37,191 nt of DNA, from positions 1-37,191 of the forward strand of contig CAMBTO010000014.1 in assembly GCA_945870865.1 (NCBI GenBank), written 5' to 3'. The notes beneath the pieces are model-generated. The model saw only the letters and a program-made list of their open reading frames with translations. It made no database searches and was not told the origin of the DNA. The position numbers and the translations under genes were made by a program. Of this stretch, positions 1 through 11,568 are shown one piece after another. Every line of letters begins with the position of its first letter. Position 1 is the first letter of the stretch. This DNA is from Klebsiella pneumoniae (GTDB lineage: Bacteria > Pseudomonadota > Gammaproteobacteria > Eutrophobiales > Eutrophobiaceae).

Positions 1-696
1 GGTTACCCCGCTCACCGAAATGTTCCCCGGACTGGAGGTCACGGTGTAGCTGGTAATCGTAGCACCACCCGTAGAGGTTGGTGCAGTGAAACTCACCGTG
101 GCTTGTCCTTGCCCTGCTGTGGCTGAAACACTCGTCGGTGCACCGGGGACGGTCGCACTCGGTGTCACACTACTGGAGGCCGTCGAAGCACTGGAGGTCC
201 CCACCGAATTGGTCGCTGTCACGGTGAAGGTATACGCCGTGCCGTTTGTGAGTCCGGTTACGGTCAACGGAGAGCCTGCCCCGCTCACGGCAATATTCCC
301 CGGACTGGAGGTCACGGTGTAGCTGGTAATTGCAGCACCGCCAGTAGAGGTTGGTGCCGTGAAGCTCACGGTAGCTTGTCCTTGCCTTGCGGTGGCAGTA
401 ACACTTGTCGGTGCGCCGGGGACGGTCGCACTCGGTGTCACACTACTGGAGGCCGTCGAAGCGCTGGAGGTCCCCACCGAATTGGTCGCCGTCACGGTGA
501 AGGTATACGCCGTGCCGTTTGTGAGTCCGGTCACGGTCAACGGAGAGGTTACCCCGCTCACCGAAATGTTCCCCGGACTGGAGGTCACGGTGTAGCTGGT
601 AATCGTAGCACCACCATTAGAGGCCGGTGCCGTGAAGCTCACGATAGCTTGTCCTTGGCCTGCTGTGGCTAAAACACTCGTCGGTGCGCCGGGGAC
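1..696 (-). repeat. Tandem 273-bp FN3-encoding repeats
   Basis: Unit boundaries taken at VPGAPTS fall at 696, 423 and 150 on the minus strand, exactly 273 bp apart. Positions 1-69 match 547-615 base for base, an offset of exactly two units. Differences between copies are few and scattered. The array continues past the left edge, so the copy number is unknown. Confidence 0.93.
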
Positions 697-831
697 AGTA
701 ACACTGACAGTCGGCGTTGAGGGGGGGCTCGCTGTGCTCACAGCTGGTGTACCGCCACCTCCTCCGCAAGCGGACAAAACCAAAAGACCGACACAACCAA
801 TGACGTTAAGAATTTTGCCAGACATGAACAT
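1..831 (-). CDS. Fibronectin III-repeat lipoprotein, 3' end missing
   Basis: The reverse strand is open from an ATG at 831 to the left edge, so the C-terminus is missing. The N-terminus is a lipoprotein signal: a hydrophobic stretch ends in a lipobox LSAC with the lipidated Cys at residue 22, followed by a Gly run and a Ser/Thr/Pro linker. Then come repeats of 91 residues starting VPGAPTS and containing ITSYTVTSSPG, GLTNGTAYTFTVTATN and SVTP, which is typical of bacterial fibronectin type III domains. Two full repeats and part of a third are visible. A second ATG at 825 would give a signal shorter by two residues; neither start has a strong ribosome site. The likely role is a surface-exposed or periplasmic adhesive or scaffold lipoprotein; the ligand is unknown. 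Small plus-strand ORFs here are shadows of these repeats. Confidence 0.85.
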   Translation of the reverse strand, partial: MFMSGKILNVIGCVGLLVLSACGGGGGTPAVSTASPPSTPTVSVTVPGAPTSVLATAGQGQAIVSFTAPASNGGATITSYTVTSSPGNISVSGVTSPLTVTGLTNGTAYTFTVTATNSVGTSSASTASSSVTPSATVPGAPTSVTATARQGQATVSFTAPTSTGGAAITSYTVTSSPGNIAVSGAGSPLTVTGLTNGTAYTFTVTATNSVGTSSASTASSSVTPSATVPGAPTSVSATAGQGQATVSFTAPTSTGGATITSYTVTSSPGNISVSGVT

Positions 832-893
832 ACACCCAAGAGAAAATTATATTTAGATTATATTTTAATTATAATTTCATGTATTTGAATTTT
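832..893. other. Very AT-rich spacer, possible promoter for the FN3 lipoprotein
   Basis: This stretch is almost entirely A and T, unlike its surroundings. On the minus strand it contains several TATAAT-like hexamers upstream of the lipoprotein start, so a promoter is likely. No convincing -35 box at the right spacing could be fixed. Confidence 0.4.
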
Positions 894-1223
894 TTATGAG
901 TGTGAGGACCTCGGGCGTAAACAGACGATGTCGCTAAGGCGAACAATCCTTCTTCCTAAAATTACTGGCTGATTTTCTGACACAACAACAGGAAATAGTG
1001 GCCAGATCTGGTCCGCCAGAAACTCATGCTGAGATACTTCCGGCCAGTTTTTTGTCGTCAACTGATGACCGGTGTGCTCGCCGTGGATCTCCTGCAGAAA
1101 GGCCATATCCACATTGGTTTCCTGTAATGTCTCCCGGATCTGGTGCAGTACAAACTTCCGATTAGTGATATTGAAACCCTTGTGGATGTTGTATGTCAGT
1201 AATTTGAGATGTGGGCGAGGCAT
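894..1223 (-). pseudogene. Truncated endonuclease/exonuclease/phosphatase-family gene
   Basis: The first 75 or so residues match the start of EEP-family phosphodiesterases/nucleases: LLTYNIHKGF (with the catalytic Asn), a basic arginine-rich helix, then AFLQEIHGEHT (with the metal-binding Glu) and FLADQIWP. Family members run to about 230-260 residues; this one stops at 109. Its last 35 residues do not read like the family, so the Asp/His catalytic half is absent. The break lies close to the AT-rich spacer and the repeat lipoprotein, suggesting that a rearrangement removed the 3' half. It is probably not a functional enzyme. Confidence 0.75.
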
Positions 1224-1304
1224 AATTGCAACTTTATCATGAACTGCCGCTGGAAATATTTTATGCCGGTATCAATTCATCACTTTAAACCCTAGAATAA
1301 TGCC

Positions 1305-2750
1305 TTGTCCCGGCTGAAGCTTTTCAAGACGCAAGTTACCAGATTGAATATCAAATCTACACAAGAGTACTACCTGAATAGTCCTTCCGCGCGCTGGCTG
1401 GCACTGGCAAGTATCAGCATCTCGAATTTTGTAGTCTCGGTGACGATGTCAGCGGTCAACGTCGCCGTTCCAATGATGGCAAAGGACCTCAGTGCCAATG
1501 CGATCCTGGTCAGCTGGGTGCCAACCGCATTTCTGCTGGCAAACGCTATATTCCTGTTGCCTGCCGGCAGGATGGCGGATATACACGGACGTAAAAAGAT
1601 ATTTCTGACAGGCATGACGCTATTTTCGGTCTCCTGTGTACTTGCCAATCTGGCACCGAATATCGAACTGTTGCTAGTAACAAGGGTATTTCAAGGTATC
1701 GGAGGCGCGCTCGCCTTTGCAACTGGTCTGGCCATCCTCATGTCTATCTTCTCCTCCAGCAACCGCGGCACGGCACTTGGCATCGCCGCTGCAACGCTGT
1801 ATCTGGGCCTGTCACTCGGTCCCGTCATCGGCGGCTGGTTCACCGAAAATTACGGCTGGCGCAGTGTATTCCTGTTCCCGGTTGTCCTCGGCTTTATCTC
1901 GGTAACGATGACTGTGCTCCGATTGAAAGGTGAGTGGAAAGACGACGGGGCACAAAAGGTTGACTGGTACGGCAGTCTGGTCTTTGGCGTCTGGAGCAGT
2001 GCGCTGTATATCGGTATCTCATTGATACCGGATCCGCTGGCCTGGATACTGATATTGTCCGGCATAGCCGGTGCCGTGTATTTCTACTACCAGCAACTGG
2101 CCTCGCCAAATCCACTGATTAAATTCAAGGCAATCCTGCAAAACAGGGTGTTCTCGCGCTCGCTGATGGGCAACCTGTGTATCTATTCGAGTAATTACCC
2201 GTTCGTATTCCTGTTCAGTCTGTACCTGCAATATATCCAGGGTATGTCACCGGCAAACGCTGGCCAGATTATGGTACTCCAACCGCTGATGATGGCGATC
2301 GTGGCACCCATCTCCGGGAGATTATCGGATACATTTGAACCCCGGTTCATTGCAACCACCGGGTGTATCGTGATGGCCTGTGCGTTCGCCCTGCTGCAGA
2401 CGATAGACACCGATACCAGCATTACACTTATCGCCATTGCCCTGATGACACTGGGAATTGGTTTTGGCCTGTTCACCACTCCGAACAACAATGCGGCACT
2501 AAGTGCGATGGACAAGGAAAGACTGGGGATAGGCTCAGCCTTGCTGAATCTGGCGCGTGTATCCGGCAATATGATAGGTACGGCCACGGTGCTGCTGCTG
2601 GTCACACTGTTTATCGGTCATGTGCAGATTAAACCACCACTGTATCCCGCCCTGCTGACACTGATCCACGTGGCACTGGGCATGTCGTGTGTATTGACGA
2701 TATGGGGTGGGTGGTTTTCCTACTCTCGCGGACTGGTCCAGCAGACATAG
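1305..2750 (+). CDS. MFS drug/proton antiporter, DHA2 (EmrB/QacA) type
   Basis: This is an inner-membrane transporter of about 480 residues with many hydrophobic segments, consistent with the 14-helix DHA2 family. MFS motif A is visible as GRMADIHGRKK in the loop after TM2, and the antiporter motif C as LGLSLGPVIGG in TM5. The usual role is proton-driven export of toxic organic compounds; the substrate cannot be read. The start is uncertain: an ATG at 1300 leads straight to a stop, so TTG at 1305 or a TTG near 1344 is more likely. It stands alone, with no membrane-fusion partner beside it, and ends 27 bp from the convergent rnt. Confidence 0.85.
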   Translation: MSRLKLFKTQVTRLNIKSTQEYYLNSPSARWLALASISISNFVVSVTMSAVNVAVPMMAKDLSANAILVSWVPTAFLLANAIFLLPAGRMADIHGRKKIFLTGMTLFSVSCVLANLAPNIELLLVTRVFQGIGGALAFATGLAILMSIFSSSNRGTALGIAAATLYLGLSLGPVIGGWFTENYGWRSVFLFPVVLGFISVTMTVLRLKGEWKDDGAQKVDWYGSLVFGVWSSALYIGISLIPDPLAWILILSGIAGAVYFYYQQLASPNPLIKFKAILQNRVFSRSLMGNLCIYSSNYPFVFLFSLYLQYIQGMSPANAGQIMVLQPLMMAIVAPISGRLSDTFEPRFIATTGCIVMACAFALLQTIDTDTSITLIAIALMTLGIGFGLFTTPNNNAALSAMDKERLGIGSALLNLARVSGNMIGTATVLLLVTLFIGHVQIKPPLYPALLTLIHVALGMSCVLTIWGGWFSYSRGLVQQT

Positions 2751-2777
2751 TCAGTCACAACCTGCGGAAGCAGAATC

Positions 2778-3398
2778 TTATTTACAGTTCCAGCGATTGA
2801 CGATCATACAAAACAGTTCAGCCGTCTTTTCCGCATCATACATCGCCGAATGAGCCTCGCTGCTCTTCCAGTCGAGACCGGCTGCCTCGGCAGCACGTGA
2901 CAATACGGTCTGGCCAAAAGCGAGTCCGGCAAGTGTGACCGTGTCAAACGTGCTGAACGGGTGAAACGGATTGCGTTTGATACCGGTGCGCTCGACTGCT
3001 GCGTTCAGGAATCCGAGATCAAAGGAGGCATTATGGCCAACCAGTATCGCCCGTTTGCATCCATGTTCCCTGATCTTCTGGCGAACCAGTCTGAACACAT
3101 CGTGCAAGGCATCCTTTTCAGCCACAGCGATCTGTTTGCGAAACGGGTGTTCAGGATCGATGCCGGTGAAGGCCAGCGCGGCCTTGTCCAGATTGGCGCC
3201 CTCGAACGGATTCACGTAACGGGTAATTGTTTCGTCGATAAACCAGTTACCCTGTTCATTCACGCCCACCATCACCGCCGAGATCTCTAGCAATGCATCA
3301 GTTCTGGAATTAAATCCCCCCGTCTCGACATCGATCACAACCGGAAGATAACCGCGAAACCGGTTGGAAACAGCAGTATGCGTGGATTTCTCAGTCAT
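2778..3398 (-). CDS. rnt: Ribonuclease T
   Basis: A DEDDh 3'-5' exoribonuclease that trims the 3' ends of tRNA and other stable RNAs in the cytoplasm. Exo motif I is [10 protein letters not shown] near residue 20, motif II is the [12 protein letters not shown] region near residue 122, and motif III with the catalytic His is [11 protein letters not shown] near residue 182. At 206 residues it has normal RNase T length. Its ATG overlaps the end of pyrC by 8 bp, so the two are probably co-transcribed and translationally coupled. Confidence 0.93.
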   Translation of the reverse strand: MTEKSTHTAVSNRFRGYLPVVIDVETGGFNSRTDALLEISAVMVGVNEQGNWFIDETITRYVNPFEGANLDKAALAFTGIDPEHPFRKQIAVAEKDALHDVFRLVRQKIREHGCKRAILVGHNASFDLGFLNAAVERTGIKRNPFHPFSTFDTVTLAGLAFGQTVLSRAAEAAGLDWKSSEAHSAMYDAEKTAELFCMIVNRWNCK

Positions 3399-4434
3399 GG
3401 GTCGCTACCAGTTTCCATTGACAGGTCTCTCCGGCACGAAGTGGGACGATTTCACCATCGGCAAACGGCAGTGAGGCAGGTATCTCCCATTGCTGTCGTG
3501 CCAGTGTAATCTTCTGTCTGTTTACCGGCAGTCCGTAAAAACGGGCACCATTGAGACTGGCAAACGCTTCCAGTCGGTCCAGGCAGCCTGTGGTGTCGAA
3601 GACCTCGGCATACAATTCGATCGCGCAGGGGGCAGAATAGATGCCGGCGCAACCGCAGGCAGTTTCCTTTGTTGAGCGCGCATGCGGGGCACTGTCAGTG
3701 CCGAGAAAGAAACGCGGGTTACCACCGGTTGCCGCCTGTACAACTGCCTGTCGGTGTTGTTCACGCTTGAGCACGGGCAGACAATACATATGCGGGCGTA
3801 ATCCACCCTTAAACAGGCTGTTGCGGTTATAAAGCAGATGTTGAGGCGTGATAGTGGCGGCGATATTTTCCGGGCCCTGGCCCACAAACTGGGCTGCTTG
3901 TGCGGTGGTGATATGTTCAAATACCAGTTTGAGCGCCGTGAATCGCTTCAGCAGCGGGACCAGTACCTGATCTATAAATACCTGTTCGCGGTCAAACGTA
4001 TCAACTGCAGGACCGGTCACCTCGCCATGTACCAGCAGCGGCACTCCCCATTGTTCCATCCGTTCCAGTACCTTGTATACTTTGTGGATATCGGTGACGC
4101 CCCGGTCTGAATTTGTGGTTGCACCGGCCGGGTAATACTTCAGGGCATGTACAAATTCACTGTCAGCGACAGCATCAATCTCGTCCGCGCTGGTGTTATC
4201 CGTCAGATACAGTGTCATTAACGGCTCAAAGTGACTGTCAAGAGGCAATGCCTCCAGGATGCGCTTTCTATAGGCAAGCGCCTGTTCAACCGTTGTCACT
4301 GGCGGGTTCAGGTTCGGCATAACTATTGCACGCGCAAACTGGCGTGCTGTCGGCGCTATCACACTGGCGAGCGCCGCACCATCACGCAGATGCAGGTGCA
4401 GATCGTCCGGTCGAATGATTGTCAATGTATCCAT
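3391..4434 (-). CDS. pyrC: Dihydroorotase, class II
   Basis: Catalyses reversible cyclisation of N-carbamoyl-aspartate to dihydroorotate in pyrimidine synthesis. The zinc motif HLHLRDG is at residues 12-18, the carboxylated-lysine region [13 protein letters not shown] follows around residue 95, and the other metal-site segments LVHGEV, FEHITT and LGTDSAPH are all present. An upstream in-frame ATG at 4473 would add 13 residues, but the start at 4434 ([11 protein letters not shown]) agrees with family N-termini and leaves room for the promoter at 4480-4508. It is followed directly by rnt. Confidence 0.94.
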   Translation of the reverse strand: MDTLTIIRPDDLHLHLRDGAALASVIAPTARQFARAIVMPNLNPPVTTVEQALAYRKRILEALPLDSHFEPLMTLYLTDNTSADEIDAVADSEFVHALKYYPAGATTNSDRGVTDIHKVYKVLERMEQWGVPLLVHGEVTGPAVDTFDREQVFIDQVLVPLLKRFTALKLVFEHITTAQAAQFVGQGPENIAATITPQHLLYNRNSLFKGGLRPHMYCLPVLKREQHRQAVVQAATGGNPRFFLGTDSAPHARSTKETACGCAGIYSAPCAIELYAEVFDTTGCLDRLEAFASLNGARFYGLPVNRQKITLARQQWEIPASLPFADGEIVPLRAGETCQWKLVATHD

Positions 4435-4479
4435 AATTATCCGGCAGTTTCGGGGCTGATTCAGTACGTGCAAGGTAAC

Positions 4480-4508
4480 ATATCAGCCCGCATTTGTCTG
4501 ATACGCAA
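4480..4508 (-). promoter_or_regulatory. Candidate sigma-70 promoter for pyrC-rnt
   Basis: On the minus strand TTGCGT and TGATAT are separated by 17 bp, about 45 bp upstream of the pyrC start. It lies next to the divergent tas promoter. Prediction by eye only. Confidence 0.45.
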
Positions 4509-4515
4509 ATGTTGC

Positions 4516-4543
4516 TTGAAATAACCCTGTTTCCTTTTATCAT
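4516..4543 (+). promoter_or_regulatory. Candidate sigma-70 promoter for tas-purB
   Basis: TTGAAA and TATCAT are 16 bp apart, 30 bp upstream of the tas ATG. A small inverted repeat (CATTTG/CAAATG) lies just upstream, between this and the divergent pyrC promoter, and could be an operator. Confidence 0.5.
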
Positions 4544-4573
4544 AAATCAACCTACTTATTAGCGTGAAACAAG

Positions 4574-5614
4574 ATGAAATATTCTGAATTGGGCAGGACA
4601 GGCATCAAGGTCAGTACCTTGTGTCTGGGAAGCATGACCTGGGGTAATCAAAACACCGAACCGGAAGGCCATGCACAACTTGATCTCGCACTGGATGCCG
4701 GCATCAATTTTATTGATACGGCCGAGATGTATCCTATACCGCCACAGGCAGCAACTTACGGCAGGACCGAGGAGATCATCGGCAGCTGGCATACCCGTCG
4801 GCGCAATCGCGACAGGTTTATCCTGGCTACCAAGATTACGCCACCCGGCAAGAACCGGCCATGGATACGCGGAGAGGACAACAAACTGGACCGCAGAAAC
4901 ATCGAACTGGCCATCAACGCGAGTCTGAAACGACTGCAAACAGACTACATTGACCTGTACCAGATTCACTGGCCCGAGCGTAATGCGAACAACTTTGGTC
5001 AACTGAATTATACCCATACACCTGAACGTGACGGCACGCCAATCGAGGAAACGCTGGAAGCACTGGATGCGATGATACGCAGTGGCAAGATCCGATATGT
5101 CGGTGTCAGTAACGAGACCGCCTGGGGCCTGAATGAGTATCTGCGTATTTCTGACAAACGATCACTGGCGCGTATCGTCTCAGTCCAGAATCCGTACAGC
5201 CTGCTGAATCGGTCTTTCGAGATTAATATGTCGGAGATTGCCCTGCGCGAACAGGCAGGACTGCTGGCTTACTCGCCACTCGGTTTTGGCGTACTTAGCG
5301 GCAAATATCTTGCTGATCAGCAACCAGAGAATGCCAGACTGACGCTATACAGCGGGTTCAGGCGTTACCTTAATGAACAGGCTGTCAGTATCACGACAAA
5401 ATATGTGCAGCTGGCGCGCGATCACCGGCTGGAGCCGACGCAGATGGCGCTCGCCTTTGTATTGACCCGGCCATTTTTAACCAGTGTTATAATAGGTGCC
5501 TCCTCAACGGCACAATTGACTGCCAATATTGGCAGTCTGCAGGTTCAACTGTCAGTAGAGCTGTTGCAACAGATAGAGAAGCTGCATACTGAACAACCGA
5601 ACCCCAGCCCCTGA
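4574..5614 (+). CDS. tas: NADP(H)-dependent aldo-keto reductase, Tas type
   Basis: A soluble TIM-barrel oxidoreductase of 346 residues. The AKR tetrad can be placed: Asp and Tyr in FIDTAEMYP, Lys in ATKITPP and His in QIHWPE. Sequence and length follow the E. coli Tas subfamily closely, including GKIRYVGVSNETAWG, VSVQNPYSLLNRSFE, LAYSPLGFGVLSGKY and a late TQMALAFVLTRPF. The physiological substrate of Tas is not established. It ends 30 bp before purB, so the two may share a transcript. Confidence 0.88.
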   Translation: MKYSELGRTGIKVSTLCLGSMTWGNQNTEPEGHAQLDLALDAGINFIDTAEMYPIPPQAATYGRTEEIIGSWHTRRRNRDRFILATKITPPGKNRPWIRGEDNKLDRRNIELAINASLKRLQTDYIDLYQIHWPERNANNFGQLNYTHTPERDGTPIEETLEALDAMIRSGKIRYVGVSNETAWGLNEYLRISDKRSLARIVSVQNPYSLLNRSFEINMSEIALREQAGLLAYSPLGFGVLSGKYLADQQPENARLTLYSGFRRYLNEQAVSITTKYVQLARDHRLEPTQMALAFVLTRPFLTSVIIGASSTAQLTANIGSLQVQLSVELLQQIEKLHTEQPNPSP

Positions 5615-5632
5615 ACATCCTCTGGAATATAA

Positions 5633-7039
<1,407 letters not shown>

Positions 7040-7053
7040 CCGGAGATGAATCC

Positions 7054-7461
7054 ATGATCAAGTTTGAAGACTGCAGGCTGGGCGAGACCGACGAGGCGCT
7101 TGCAATTGATACCAGCGAGCAACTGGGGCAGGTGTCACTGGAAATGGTCAGGCAGAGGAAACGCATGCTCGACATCATCAGCCGGGAACTGGATCCGGCC
7201 ATCTACAACACGGCAGAATTTACCGAAGCCGTCAAACAACTGGTATTAAAGAGCCGTAACAACAGGGTACGTATACTGGTCCACGAACCGTTACGGATTG
7301 CCAAACGCGGTCATCGCCTGGTGGATCTGGCAATGCACCTGAGTAGCTTCATCTGGTCGCCCCACGCCAGAGCTCGGTCAATCCTGGCCGGGTGCCGAAA
7401 TTTGATATACAAAGTGTGCAGACCACCGTCACTGGCCAACTGGGTGAATGGATACAGATAG
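7054..7461 (+). pseudogene. DUF7931-like gene truncated by a junction
   Basis: The first 99 residues (ending AMHLSSFI) resemble a short soluble protein family of gammaproteobacteria, assigned from memory to DUF7931; members usually continue to about 160-170 residues. Here the similarity stops near base 7350, and the remaining 36 or so residues look like out-of-frame translation of the next piece of DNA. The start ATG at 7054 follows purB closely. The protein is probably non-functional or reduced. The family function is not known to me. Confidence 0.6.
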
Positions 7462-7571
7462 GCGGACTGGATCAGTCCAGTTTCGCTAACCGACAAATAC
7501 CCGGTGGATCGAACAGTCGCCAGGTAGATGAGATGCGATCAGTACTGATAAAAGTTGAAGAAATTCGGTAA
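7347..7571 (+). pseudogene. 3' remnant of an unidentified gene fused behind the DUF7931 fragment
   Basis: In the third frame, directly after the junction, about 74 codons read as ordinary coding sequence with no start codon of their own: VPKFDIQSVQTTVTGQLGEW, then IQIGGLDQSS and MRSVLIKVEEIR, ending at TAA 7569-7571. It looks like the C-terminal tail of a larger beta-rich protein. I could not place it in a family; a secretin-like or envelope protein is only a guess. It ends 53 bp before purL. Confidence 0.5.
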
Positions 7572-7624
7572 ACTGTCGGCCTGAACAGCCCGAAATTTAA
7601 CTTACATAGCAGGAATCCAGATTA

Positions 7625-10600
7625 ATGCTCGTATTCCGCGGTGAACCCGCATTTTCCCCGTTTCGCATCGAAAAAAAGTGCACTACGCTCGGACAGGTTT
7701 GTCCCGCACTGCGGCAGGTCCAGACTGAATACGTCTATCTGGTCAACAATACTGCGACACTGTCAGCTACCGACATCGGCAAACTGGAAAACTTGCTACA
7801 AGCACAGCATCAGTCCGACGCCGGTTCCTGGCCGGAACAGACACTCCTGGTAGTTCCTCGTCCGGGCACAATTTCACCCTGGTCAAGCAAGGCCAGTGAT
7901 ATTGTCCACCATTGTGGACTGCCCCAGGTCAGACGGGTCGAACGCGGGCTCATCTGGCAGTTCGAGTTTGAAGCGGGATACAGTCTGGATACGATCACGC
8001 TGACGGCATTAAAAGGACTCATCCATGACCGGATGACACAAACCGTATTATCCAGCCTGAGCGGAGCAGATTCCCTGTTCCAGGCCGGTCAGCCCAAACC
8101 ATTGAAACATATCGACCTGCTCGGTACAGGCAAGCAGGCCCTGATCACAGCAAACAAGATCATGGGTCTGGCGTTGTCAGTAGATGAAATTGATTATCTG
8201 GATCAGGCGTTTACCACGCTGGGACGTAATCCTTCGGATGTGGAACTGATGATGTTTGCGCAGGCCAACTCCGAGCATTGCCGACATAAAATATTCAATG
8301 CCAACTGGACGATAGACGATATTGCAATGCCGGACTCACTGTTTGGGATGATACGCACCACCCATGCCCACGCCCCGGGTCGCGTCATGTCTGCCTACAA
8401 GGACAATGCGGCTGTCATGCGCGGATATACCGCGTCACGCTTCTTCCCGGATCCGGCTGACAGTACCTATCGTTATCACGCTGAAGATGTAAACATCCTG
8501 ATGAAGGTGGAGACACATAACCATCCAACGGCAATTGCGCCCTTCCCCGGTGCGGCGACCGGCTCGGGTGGCGAGATCCGGGATGAGGCTGCAACGGGCA
8601 CTGGCGCCAAACCGAAGGCCGGTATGACCGGGTTTACCGTTTCCAATCTGCAGTTACCCCAGCTGCCGCAAGACTGGGAGATCGACACCGGTAAGCCGGG
8701 CAGGATAGTCAGTGCGCTCGACATCATGATCGATGGACCGCTCGGTGCTGCCGCATTTAATAACGAATTTGGTCGACCGGCACTCTGCGGGTACTTCCGC
8801 AGCTATGAACAGCCCATCCCCGGCACCCAAGCTTTTTTTGGGTATCATAAACCCATCATGCTTGCGGGTGGTTACGGTGCGATTCGCACGATGCATGTTG
8901 AAAAGAAACCGATCCTGGCCGGGGCAAAACTGGTTGTGCTCGGTGGACCGGCCATGTTGATTGGTCTGGGTGGTGGCGCTGCCTCGTCTGTCGCCTCCGG
9001 CCTCGGCGATGCTGATCTGGATTTTGCCTCGGTGCAGCGGGAGAACCCGGAGATGGAACGACGCTGTCAGGAAGTGATAGACCGCTGCTGGGCACTCGGT
9101 GAGGACAGCCCGATAGTTTCGATCCACGATGTTGGTGCGGGCGGACTCTCCAATGCCTTGCCCGAACTCATACACCAGGGTAATCGTGGAGCTCTGTTTC
9201 AGATGCGCGCGATCCCGAATGACGACCCGGGCATGTCGCCAATGGAGCTCTGGTGCAACGAATCGCAGGAACGCTACGTGTTGGCGATTAGACCGGATGC
9301 GATCGAAACATTTACGGCCCTGTGCCAACGCGAGCGTGCCCCGTTTGCCATACTGGGCGAGGCCGATGATAGCGGTCAGTTACAGTTGCATGATTCGGTC
9401 TTTGATAACAAACCGATCGACATGCCGTTGAATGTGCTGCTGGGCAAACCGCCCCGCATGAGCCGCCAGGTCACACGTCACCCATTTGCAGGCAAACCGC
9501 TGCAACTGGATAAGGTTTCCGTGGCAGAGGCGATCTCGCGTCTGCTGCAATTACCGACGATCGCTGACAAACGCTTCCTGATTACGATAGGAGATCGCAG
9601 TGTGTCCGGTCTGGTCGCCCGCGATCAGATGGTCGGCCCATGGCAGACCCCGGTGGCCGATTGTGCCGTAACCGCCAGCAGTTACGATGCATTGGTTGGT
9701 GAGGCCATGTCCACCGGTGAACGCTCACCTGTCGCTGCGCTGAATGCACCGGCCTCAGGCAGGCTGGCACTGGCAGAGGCGATCACGAATATCTGTGCGG
9801 CAAGGATACTGAGGCTGGAGGATATCGCACTGTCTGCCAACTGGATGGCCGCCTGTGGCCAGCCTGGCGAAGATGTGAAACTGTATGAAACTGTCAATGC
9901 GGTGGCGACCCTCGCCCGTGCACTGAATATTCCGATACCGGTCGGCAAGGATTCGTTGTCGATGAATACGGTATGGAAAGAAGGTGAACAACAAAAGCAG
10001 GTGTATTCTCCCCTGTCGGTCAACATTACCGCGTTCGCCCCGGTCGCCGACATCCGCAAGGTACTGACACCGCAATTGCAGGCGCAACCAGACAGCTGTC
10101 TGTTATTGATCGACCTGTCCGGTGGGCGCAATCGCCTCGGCGGTTCCTGTCTGGCCCAGGTTTTTAACCAGTTTGGTGAGCATACCGCTGATCTTGATAA
10201 TCCCGCCCTGCTCGCCGGGTTTTTCCGGGCGATACAATTGTTGAATGAAACCGGTCATATCCTCGCCTATCACGATCGGTCTGACGGGGGTCTGTTTGTC
10301 ACTGTTTGTGAAATGGCCTTTGCCGGACACCTGGGTGTGGATATCCAGATACAGACGGACAACCACGAGATATTCGCGCAATTATTCAGTGAAGAGTCAG
10401 GTGCTGTCATCCAGATTAACAACGCGCATAAAGAGAGTGTATTGCAGGCATTTTATAATGCTGGTCTGCGCAGTGAACATCTACAAGTAATTGGTCTGCC
10501 GAATGATAACAGGACAATCACAATTTCGAATTCGGGCAAGCAGATCTATAGCGAACAGCTGGCCAAGCTCCACCGCCTGTGGTCATCCACATCAAACAAC

Positions 10601-11503
10601 ATACAGCAGCTGCGTGACAATCCCGACTGTGCACGAGAAGAGCTTGAAACGCTGCTCGACATGAACGATCCCGGCCTGTTTATCTATGTACCCGCAACGG
10701 CAACCCGACGACATGCTCCGGCTATCAATCCCGGCGCCCGCCCGCGTATCGCCATTTTGCGCGAACAGGGCGTCAACGGACAGGTTGAAATGGCGGCGGC
10801 ATTTACCCGCGCCGGCTTTGATTGCATAGACGTCCATACCAATGACCTGATCAACAACACCGTCGCCCTGGAGTCATTCCTTGGCTTCGTCGCCTGTGGT
10901 GGGTTTTCCTACGGCGACGTGCTCGGTGCGGGTGGTGGCTGGGCAAAATCAATACTGTATAACCCTGCCCTGCGCGACAGCTTCGAGCAGTTTTTTAAAC
11001 GCACCGATTCCTTTGGTCTGGGTGTGTGTAACGGCTGCCAGATGTTGTCACAGTTACGTGAGATCGTACCGGGTGCTGAACACTGGCCCGATTTTGTCAG
11101 AAACCGTTCCGAGCAGTTCGAGGCACGTCTGGTCATGGCTGAGGTGATGCAGTCACCCTCTATTTTCACGGCCGGTATGGCAGGTGCGTATGTACCAGTG
11201 GTCGTGGCCCACGGCGAAGGCAGGGTACGTTTCAAACACGGTCAGGATGCCGGTATGAGCCTGCCGATAATGCGCTTTACCGATAATTCTCGCCAGCCAA
11301 CCGAACACTACCCGGCCAACCCGAACGGGTCACCCAGCGGGATGACCGGTTTTACCACAACAGACGGACGATTTTCCATCATGATGCCGCATCCGGAACG
11401 TGTATTTCTGACTCGTCAGCTGTCTTATATCCCGACGGACTGGGCACATGAAGAAACACCGTGGATGTGGATGTTCCACAATGCCCGGAACTGGGTAAAA
11501 TAG
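7625..11503 (+). CDS. purL: Phosphoribosylformylglycinamidine synthase, long form
   Basis: Converts FGAR, glutamine and ATP to FGAM in purine synthesis. At 1292 residues it is the single-chain proteobacterial form. Visible parts are an N-terminal PurS-like domain, a linker with [16 protein letters not shown], two AIR-synthase-like halves ([20 protein letters not shown] in the first, a second glycine-rich ATP-binding half) and a C-terminal glutaminase domain with the nucleophile Cys in GVCNGCQM and His in MMPHPER. An AGGA ribosome site precedes the ATG. purB lies just upstream, which suggests a purine gene group separated by the gene debris at 7054-7571. Confidence 0.96.
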   Translation: MLVFRGEPAFSPFRIEKKCTTLGQVCPALRQVQTEYVYLVNNTATLSATDIGKLENLLQAQHQSDAGSWPEQTLLVVPRPGTISPWSSKASDIVHHCGLPQVRRVERGLIWQFEFEAGYSLDTITLTALKGLIHDRMTQTVLSSLSGADSLFQAGQPKPLKHIDLLGTGKQALITANKIMGLALSVDEIDYLDQAFTTLGRNPSDVELMMFAQANSEHCRHKIFNANWTIDDIAMPDSLFGMIRTTHAHAPGRVMSAYKDNAAVMRGYTASRFFPDPADSTYRYHAEDVNILMKVETHNHPTAIAPFPGAATGSGGEIRDEAATGTGAKPKAGMTGFTVSNLQLPQLPQDWEIDTGKPGRIVSALDIMIDGPLGAAAFNNEFGRPALCGYFRSYEQPIPGTQAFFGYHKPIMLAGGYGAIRTMHVEKKPILAGAKLVVLGGPAMLIGLGGGAASSVASGLGDADLDFASVQRENPEMERRCQEVIDRCWALGEDSPIVSIHDVGAGGLSNALPELIHQGNRGALFQMRAIPNDDPGMSPMELWCNESQERYVLAIRPDAIETFTALCQRERAPFAILGEADDSGQLQLHDSVFDNKPIDMPLNVLLGKPPRMSRQVTRHPFAGKPLQLDKVSVAEAISRLLQLPTIADKRFLITIGDRSVSGLVARDQMVGPWQTPVADCAVTASSYDALVGEAMSTGERSPVAALNAPASGRLALAEAITNICAARILRLEDIALSANWMAACGQPGEDVKLYETVNAVATLARALNIPIPVGKDSLSMNTVWKEGEQQKQVYSPLSVNITAFAPVADIRKVLTPQLQAQPDSCLLLIDLSGGRNRLGGSCLAQVFNQFGEHTADLDNPALLAGFFRAIQLLNETGHILAYHDRSDGGLFVTVCEMAFAGHLGVDIQIQTDNHEIFAQLFSEESGAVIQINNAHKESVLQAFYNAGLRSEHLQVIGLPNDNRTITISNSGKQIYSEQLAKLHRLWSSTSNNIQQLRDNPDCAREELETLLDMNDPGLFIYVPATATRRHAPAINPGARPRIAILREQGVNGQVEMAAAFTRAGFDCIDVHTNDLINNTVALESFLGFVACGGFSYGDVLGAGGGWAKSILYNPALRDSFEQFFKRTDSFGLGVCNGCQMLSQLREIVPGAEHWPDFVRNRSEQFEARLVMAEVMQSPSIFTAGMAGAYVPVVVAHGEGRVRFKHGQDAGMSLPIMRFTDNSRQPTEHYPANPNGSPSGMTGFTTTDGRFSIMMPHPERVFLTRQLSYIPTDWAHEETPWMWMFHNARNWVK

Positions 11504-11568
11504 GACTGGTCGAACGGAATTACTGTTATGCTGTCACACATAAACAGCCTCGGATGGAGGATAGATTA

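Noticed and set aside
1-696. Possible CRISPR array
   Set aside because: The repeat period is 273 bp and fully coding, with no short repeats separated by unique spacers.
86-856. Several plus-strand ORFs of 74-98 codons in the repeat region
   Set aside because: They are antisense shadows of the minus-strand FN3 repeats; the minus strand has a lipoprotein signal and domain-like repeats.
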